A stretch of DNA of 64,000 bases from Streptomyces sp. NBC_00353. Its GTDB lineage: Bacteria > Actinomycetota > Actinomycetes > Streptomycetales > Streptomycetaceae. The notes under the pieces were generated by a model. The model worked only from the letters and a program-made list of their open reading frames with translations. It searched no databases and was not told where the DNA came from. This document shows, piece after piece, positions 59,148 to 64,000 of this stretch. The position numbers and the translations under genes were made by a program. The stretch covers positions 6,259,501 to 6,323,500 of the forward strand of contig NZ_CP107985.1 of assembly GCF_036108815.1 (NCBI RefSeq), read 5' to 3'. Within the stretch, counting starts at the first letter, position 1. The number at the start of each line of letters is the position of its first letter.

Positions 59148-59897
59148 ATGAGCAACGATCAGCCGACGCCCGGCCAGCCACCCGAGGACGACCCGTTCCT
59201 CAAGAAGCCGCAGGAGCCCCCGACGCCGCCGTCGGGGTCCGCGGCCGGGTCGGAGCCGGGGCCCGGGGCCGGGGCGGGGTCCGAGTCCGGGCCGGGCTCG
59301 GGGCCGGGGTCGGGCTCGCCCTACGACCGTGCTCAGCCGCCGCCCCCTCCGCCACCCCCGTACGATCCCAATGCCTACGGCGGCGGCCCGTACGGCGGCA
59401 CCGACCCGCTCGCGGGCATGCCGCCGCTCGGCGAGCCCGGCAAGCGGATTCTGGCCCGGCTGATCGACTTCCTGATCATCTCGATCCCGCTGTACCTGAT
59501 CTCGCTGCCGTTCGGCGGCGCGGTCGACGTGTCGGACAACAACGGCAACGGCGAAAGCGCCGGCGATGTGTTCTCCCAGACCTACAGCGGGCATCAGCTG
59601 CTCTGGTCGCTGATCGCCCTGGTGGTCTACGTCGCGTACGACACGTACTTCACGCACAAGGACGGCCGCACGATCGGCAAGCGGCTGCTCAAGCTGCGGG
59701 TCGCGATGCTCAACGACGGCCGGGTGCCGGACACCAGTGCCTCGTTCCTGCGGGCCGTGGTGCTGTGGCTGCCGGCGCTGCTGTGCTGCCCGTGCCTGTG
59801 GTGGCTGATCAATATCGTGCTGATGTTCACGGACAAGCCGTACCGGCAGGGACTGCACGACAAGGCGGCCAAGACCGTGGTGGTCTCGACCGCGTAG
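59148..59897 (+). CDS. RDD-family membrane protein
   Basis: 249 residues: a Pro/Gly/Ser-rich N-terminus of ~95 residues (with eight Pro in a row) and a C-terminal RDD domain (GKRILARLIDFLIISIPLYLI, DGRTIGKRLLKLRVAML, FTDKPYRQGLHDKAAKTVVV). It shares the domain with the preceding gene but the linker is unrelated. Probably forms a set with it. Confidence 0.87.
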   Translation: MSNDQPTPGQPPEDDPFLKKPQEPPTPPSGSAAGSEPGPGAGAGSESGPGSGPGSGSPYDRAQPPPPPPPPYDPNAYGGGPYGGTDPLAGMPPLGEPGKRILARLIDFLIISIPLYLISLPFGGAVDVSDNNGNGESAGDVFSQTYSGHQLLWSLIALVVYVAYDTYFTHKDGRTIGKRLLKLRVAMLNDGRVPDTSASFLRAVVLWLPALLCCPCLWWLINIVLMFTDKPYRQGLHDKAAKTVVVSTA

Positions 59898-59909
59898 CCA
59901 GGAGCCCGA

Positions 59910-60248
59910 TCAGCGGCGCAGGGAGTGCTCGCCCACGCGCTCGGGCGCGTGGACGGCCGGGATCCTGGCCCGGTGGACATCGTCGATGACGGCATCTCCC
60001 GTAGACGTGGCGGTGGGGACGGCAGGGTTCGTACGAACCCCGGTTGCCGTCTTCGCCGCCTTCCGCGTTTTCGTCCGCAGCGGCAGGGGTACGGTGACGG
60101 CCACCAGCAGGCCGAGCGCCATCGCCGCCGTTCCGATGACGGCGATGCCGACGCCCGAACTCGTACGCGACAGCAGCAGCATGGCGAGTGTCGAGAAGAC
60201 GACGGTGACCGATCCGTAGGAGAGCTGTGCAGCAGTGGGACGCGGCAT
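59910..60248 (-). CDS. Small two-helix membrane protein
   Basis: 112 residues with two hydrophobic segments (SYGSVTVVFSTLAMLLLS and GVGIAVIGTAAMALGLLVAVTVPL), then a basic, probably cytoplasmic tail of ~55 residues (KTRKAAKTATGVR ...). No named family. ATG 60248 is chosen because the stretch back to 60290 is unlike a conserved start. Convergent with the RDD gene, 12 bases between stops. Confidence 0.72.
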   Translation of the reverse strand: MPRPTAAQLSYGSVTVVFSTLAMLLLSRTSSGVGIAVIGTAAMALGLLVAVTVPLPLRTKTRKAAKTATGVRTNPAVPTATSTGDAVIDDVHRARIPAVHAPERVGEHSLRR

Positions 60249-60617
60249 GGCGGTATCCGTCCTCGGGGCTTCGGATGGGCAGTCTCTCAACGCGGTCGCA
60301 CTGTCACGCGACTCTACGACGGTGGATGCCCGGGAGGAACCGTTAGTAAGCGTGACCTAACCCACGGTGCCGGTGCACGGGGGGCGCACTGAGTCATCCC
60401 GGGTTCCAGGAGGGCGCTTCGGCGCGCCGGTTACCTGCTGGATGAACGTCCGAATAACGGAAATGCCCTTCTACATAGTGCACTTGGCCTGTCCAAGTCA
60501 AGATCTGTCTTTTCTCTCGTAACTCCGGTCGAATGTCGTCACTTGTGACGCGTATCCGCGCGCGGCCCCGCCACACCCAAGGCTGCAGCCGCGGACGCCG
60601 GGGAGGGACAGCATCAA
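60249..60617. other. Upstream region of the secreted metalloprotease
   Basis: About 370 bases without a gene. It holds two inverted repeats: ACTTGG-CCTGT-CCAAGT (60482-60498) and CGTCAC-TT-GTGACG (60537-60550), with an A+T-rich patch between them that probably carries the promoter. A site for control by a repressor or activator is likely, since secreted proteases are tightly regulated. Confidence 0.55.
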
Positions 60618-63017
60618 GTGACCACTAAGAGACGGGCGCTTCGCGCCACGGCGGTTGTCGTGGCCATGGCCGCCACCGCCGCTACGGCGTCAGCCTTCGC
60701 CACAGCCCAGGCGGACGAAAAGTCCCCAGGGGCAAGCAGCTCCATCGTCGACCGCCGTGATCCGGGGTCGGCCAAGGGCGGCGCGCACGACCTGGAAGGC
60801 CCTTACAGCGAGCAGCAGGACGCACAGCGTCAGGCCGCTCTGGAGCAGGTCATCGCGGGCGACAAGAAGGTGTCGACGCGCGACGGCTCCAAGGTCGTCA
60901 AGCTCGACGACAAGAAGTACGTCGAACTCGGCCGCGAGAAGACGGACAAGATCTTCACGGTCCTGGTGGAGTTCGGCGACAAGGTCGACGACACGACCAT
61001 GATCGACCCGGACGGTGACGGGCCCAAGCCGCCCGTCAAGAAGTACGGCGGCACGCCCGGACCGCTGCACAACACGATAGCCAAGCCGGACCCGGCGAAG
61101 GACAACAGCACCGCCTGGCAGGCCGATTACAACCAGGCCCACTTCCAGGACCTCTACTTCGGTGAGGGCGCCGGCAAGAACTCGCTGAAGACGTACTACG
61201 AGAAGACGTCCTCCGGGCGCTACTCGGTCGACGGCGAGGTCTCCGACTGGGTCAAGGTCCCGTACAACGAGGCCCGTTACGGCTCCAACTACTGCGGCTC
61301 GTCCAACTGCGCCAACTCCTGGGACATGATCCGGGACGGCGTGAACGCCTGGGCGGCCGACCAGAAGGCCAAGGGCCGTACGCCGGAGCAGATCAAGGCG
61401 GACCTGGCCAATTACGACCAGTGGGACCGCTACGACTTCGACAACGACGGCAACTTCAACGAGCCCGACGGCTACATCGATCACTTCCAGATCGTGCACG
61501 CCGGTGAGGACGAGTCCGCGGGCGGCGGCGTCGAGGGCGCGAACGCCATCTGGGCGCACCGCTGGTACGCGTACGGCACCAACGCCGGTGCGACCGGCCC
61601 GGCCGACAACAAGGCCGGCGGCACCCAGATCGGTGACACCGGCATCTGGGTCGGTGACTACACCGCGCAGCCCGAGAACGGCGGCCTGGGCGTCTTCGCC
61701 CACGAGTACGGCCACGACCTCGGTCTGCCGGACCTGTACGACACCACCAACACCGCCGAGAACTCGGTCGGTTTCTGGTCCCTGATGTCGGCCGGTTCCT
61801 GGCTCGGCACCGGCAAGAACGCCATCGGTGACATGCCCGGTGACATGACCGCCTGGGACAAGCTGCAGCTGGGCTGGCTGAACTACGCCTCGGCCAAGGC
61901 CGCGACGAGCTCGCTCCACAAGCTGGGTGTCTCGGAGTACAACACCAAGGACAAGCAGGCGCTCGTCGTCACGCTGCCCGACAAGGCCGTCACCACCGCT
62001 GTCACGAAGCCCGCCGAGGGCTCCAAGCAGTGGTGGAGCGACATGGGTGACAACCTCAACAACACCCTGTCCCGTTCGGTCGACCTGACCGGCAAGTCCA
62101 AGGCGTCCCTGGACCTCTCGGGCTGGTGGGACATCGAGAAGGACTACGACTACCTCTACACCGAGGTGTCGGAGAACGGTGGCACCAGCTGGACCGCGAT
62201 CGACGGCACGGCCGACGGCAAGGCGATCCCGCGCGACGCCAGCGACAAGCCGGCCCTGACCGACGTCTCCGGCAAGTACCAGAAGCTCTCGTACTCGCTG
62301 GACGCCTACGCCGGCAAGAAGATCGACATCCGCTTCCGCTACACCACCGACGGCGGCGCGGGCGGTGTGGGCTTCGCGGCCGACACCATCGCGGTCAACG
62401 CCGACGGTGCCGTGCTCTTCTCGGACAACGCCGAGGGTGACGACAACGGCTGGACCGCCAAGGGCTTCTCCCGCGTCGGCGAGTCGTTCACCAAGGAGTA
62501 CCCGCAGTACTACCTCGCAGAGAACCGCCAGTACGTCTCGTACGACCAGACCCTCAAGGTCGGCCCGTACAACTTCGGCTTCTCCACGACCCGTCCGGAC
62601 TGGGTCGAGCACTACCCGTACCAGAACGGTCTGCTGATCTGGCTCTGGGACACCTCCCAGAAGGACAACAACGTCTCCGCCCACCCGGGCAAGGGTCTGA
62701 TCCTGCCGATCGACGCGCACGCGAAGCCGCTGAAGTGGGCCGACGGCACCGTCATCCGCAACAAGATCCAGCCCTTCGACGCGCCGTTCAGCTGGTGGCC
62801 GACCGACGGCTTCACGCTGCACAAGGCCGACGTGGCGGTCAAGATCAAGCCGCAGCTCGGCGTCCCGGTCTTCGACGACCACAAGGGCACCTACTGGTAC
62901 GAGGAGAACAAGACCGGAAGCGTGAAGGTCGCTGACACCAACACGCGGATCACGATCGTCAGCGAGCCGCTCAGCGGCTCGACGATCACGGTCAAGGTTG
63001 GCGCCTCGCACAAGTAA
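60618..63017 (+). CDS. Secreted M6-family metalloprotease (immune inhibitor A type)
   Basis: 799 residues. Signal peptide (RRALRATAVVVAMAATAATASAFATAQA), a propeptide-like ~95-residue region, then the peptidase: zinc motif HEYGHDLGLPD with H362, E363 and H366, and GFWSLMSAGSW after it. The C-terminal ~300 residues contain carbohydrate- or adhesion-like beta domains (SKASLDLSGWWDIEKDYDYLYTEVS, KIDIRFRYTTDGGAGGVGF), usual in InhA proteins. Extracellular protein degradation during growth or development. GTG 60618 is preceded by GGGAGGGA. Confidence 0.93.
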   Translation: MTTKRRALRATAVVVAMAATAATASAFATAQADEKSPGASSSIVDRRDPGSAKGGAHDLEGPYSEQQDAQRQAALEQVIAGDKKVSTRDGSKVVKLDDKKYVELGREKTDKIFTVLVEFGDKVDDTTMIDPDGDGPKPPVKKYGGTPGPLHNTIAKPDPAKDNSTAWQADYNQAHFQDLYFGEGAGKNSLKTYYEKTSSGRYSVDGEVSDWVKVPYNEARYGSNYCGSSNCANSWDMIRDGVNAWAADQKAKGRTPEQIKADLANYDQWDRYDFDNDGNFNEPDGYIDHFQIVHAGEDESAGGGVEGANAIWAHRWYAYGTNAGATGPADNKAGGTQIGDTGIWVGDYTAQPENGGLGVFAHEYGHDLGLPDLYDTTNTAENSVGFWSLMSAGSWLGTGKNAIGDMPGDMTAWDKLQLGWLNYASAKAATSSLHKLGVSEYNTKDKQALVVTLPDKAVTTAVTKPAEGSKQWWSDMGDNLNNTLSRSVDLTGKSKASLDLSGWWDIEKDYDYLYTEVSENGGTSWTAIDGTADGKAIPRDASDKPALTDVSGKYQKLSYSLDAYAGKKIDIRFRYTTDGGAGGVGFAADTIAVNADGAVLFSDNAEGDDNGWTAKGFSRVGESFTKEYPQYYLAENRQYVSYDQTLKVGPYNFGFSTTRPDWVEHYPYQNGLLIWLWDTSQKDNNVSAHPGKGLILPIDAHAKPLKWADGTVIRNKIQPFDAPFSWWPTDGFTLHKADVAVKIKPQLGVPVFDDHKGTYWYEENKTGSVKVADTNTRITIVSEPLSGSTITVKVGASHK

Positions 63018-63043
63018 TTCCGCATCACCGCAGGTCAGAGCAT

Positions 63044-63079
63044 GATCGGCCGTCGCCCTCTAGCGGGCGGCGGCCGATC
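63044..63079 (+). terminator. Terminator of the metalloprotease gene
   Basis: 15-bp stem with one G-T wobble (63044-63058 with 63065-63079), loop TCTAGC, followed by GTGTTT. Confidence 0.85.
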
Positions 63080-63141
63080 GTGTTTAGGTGCCTCTTATTC
63101 GGATTCTTATTGACACGACGTCTCACGGGGGAGTGCGGAGT

Positions 63142-63474
63142 ATGGCCGGCGGAGGATTCAGCAAGTTGCCGAACGGCAGTGTGGTGGTCGCGATCACCCT
63201 GACCGGTCCGGCGGACGGAACGGGTCCGGGCAGCCCGGTCCGCGTCCTGGTCCACGCGGCCAACCGGGCCCGCGCACTGACCCGCCTGCGCAACCTGGGC
63301 CTGCGCGCGGTCTACCTCCGCGGCAACGCGGAACCCCCCACCCCCGACGAGGTCACCGCAGTGCTGCACCACCCGGACGGTCTCCTCTGGCGGGCAAGGC
63401 CCGAAAAAGCCCAGGAACTCTGGCACCCCATACGCACGCTGCTCACCCCATCGGTGCCGGCCCAGCAGACTTAG
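63142..63474 (+). CDS. Conserved hypothetical protein
   Basis: 110 residues, family not recognised. No signal or membrane segment. Visible pattern: SKLPNGSVVVAITLTGPADG, RVLVHAANRARALTRLRNLGLRAVYLRGNAEPPTPDEVTAVLHHPDGLLWR, which reads as a small alpha/beta domain. ATG 63142 is preceded by GGGGGAG 9 bases upstream. The codon bias is strongly coding. Stand-alone, between the protease and the leftward pncA gene. Confidence 0.75.
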   Translation: MAGGGFSKLPNGSVVVAITLTGPADGTGPGSPVRVLVHAANRARALTRLRNLGLRAVYLRGNAEPPTPDEVTAVLHHPDGLLWRARPEKAQELWHPIRTLLTPSVPAQQT

Positions 63475-63566
63475 GGCCTCTCGTTCGGATCATGCGGGGC
63501 TCGCGGGATCCGGCACGCACGATCGAGGACGAAGCGGCCTCCGGGCGACCCCGGCAGGCCCCCGCC

Positions 63567-64000
63567 CTACACCACCGGCTTGCCGGAAAGCTCCACACCG
63601 GCACCCCGGAGCTCCTCCAGCGCCTGCCCCGTGGTCGCCGCGGCGACCCCCGCCGTCAGGTCCAGCAGGACATGCGTCGTGAACCCCTCCCGCACCGCAT
63701 CCAGCGCCGTGGCCCGCACACAGTGGTCCGTGGCGATGCCGACCACGTCGACCTCCGTCACACCACGGTCCCGCAGCCACCGCGCCAGCCCCTCCCCGTT
63801 CTCGTCGAAGCCCTCGAAGCCGCTGTACGCCGCCGCGTGCGCCCCCTTGTCGAACACCGCGTCGATCGCGCCGGAGGCGACCGCCGGGGCGAAATTAGGG
63901 TGGAAGCCGACCCCCTCCGTACCGGCCACACAGTGCGCCGGCCAGGAGTGCTCGAAGTCCGGCTGCTCGGAGAAGTGGTCGCCCGGGTCGACATGGTGGT
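63567..64000 (-). CDS. pncA: Nicotinamidase (5' end outside window)
   Basis: Hydrolyses nicotinamide to nicotinate in NAD salvage; in mycobacteria the same enzyme activates pyrazinamide. Reading continues past the window edge. The visible part starts with the metal-binding HHVDPGDHFSE segment, followed by HCVAGTEG, the active-site Lys in DKGAH and the nucleophile Cys in GIATDHCVRATALDAV. The isochorismatase fold otherwise looks complete to its C-terminus (GVELSGKPVV). Confidence 0.92.
   Translation of the reverse strand, partial: HHVDPGDHFSEQPDFEHSWPAHCVAGTEGVGFHPNFAPAVASGAIDAVFDKGAHAAAYSGFEGFDENGEGLARWLRDRGVTEVDVVGIATDHCVRATALDAVREGFTTHVLLDLTAGVAAATTGQALEELRGAGVELSGKPVV

Overview
The window is a 64 kb piece of a Streptomyces chromosome. 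Evidence: very high G+C with strong third-position bias, frequent GTG starts, 4-base ATGA/GTGA gene overlaps, and lineage markers (the MatAB polysaccharide pair, an SsgA-like sporulation protein, the SigU/RsuA pair, an NnaR-type nitrate regulator). From memory, the gene order follows the S. coelicolor region around SCO2967 down to about SCO2919; this was not checked by alignment. No integrase, transposase, phage, CRISPR or toxin-antitoxin gene was seen. One gene runs off each edge (an S41 protease on the left, a nicotinamidase on the right).

Layout. 1-2.2 kb: S41 protease, smpB and the tmRNA gene (ribosome rescue). 2.2-4.5 kb: MFS exporter with a divergent LysR regulator. 4.8-8.9 kb: matA-matB plus an acyltransferase, a cell-surface polysaccharide operon. 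9.1-11.7 kb: NarK-type nitrate transporter and NnaR. 11.7-13.6 kb: two GNAT acetyltransferases and a CGNR regulator. 13.7-17.7 kb: sigU, rsuA and a HelD-like ATPase. 17.7-23 kb: malic enzyme behind a long structured leader with an intrinsic terminator, HU, murA, YqgE and DUF3039 proteins. 23.1-28 kb: amino-sugar ABC transporter with a GH20 hexosaminidase, behind a DasR-like site. 28.3-33.1 kb: three-subunit xanthine-dehydrogenase-type molybdoenzyme whose iron-sulfur subunit has a ~335-residue disordered front end.

33.2-39.7 kb is the most unusual part. A small type VII secretion-associated set (helical protein, WXG-type protein with a C-terminal YxxxD, mycosin protease, lipoprotein) has no secretion ATPase or channel gene beside it. 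The mycosin gene has clearly lower G+C. Downstream, a tRNA-Cys is followed by an acyltransferase, a coding remnant matching the mycosin C-terminal tail, a tiny GntR regulator and a second tRNA-Cys, which suggests an old tandem duplication.

39.9-45.5 kb: MFS transporter, DEAD/DEAH helicase, IclR regulator, Lon-domain (S16) protease. 45.6-52.2 kb: a leftward run with MFS transporter, a small basic protein, ArsR regulator, a four-gene osmoprotectant ABC transporter and an Lrp/AsnC regulator. 52.3-53.5 kb: hppD, divergent from the Lrp gene, with two copies of one palindrome between them. 53.6-64 kb: TPR protein, FAD-linked oxidase, ssgG, two RDD membrane proteins, a secreted M6 metalloprotease, a small hypothetical protein and pncA.

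Regulatory signals were read by eye: perfect or near-perfect hairpins (terminators), inverted repeats (operators), and TAnnnT -10 elements 6-7 nt from the start codon (probable leaderless genes).
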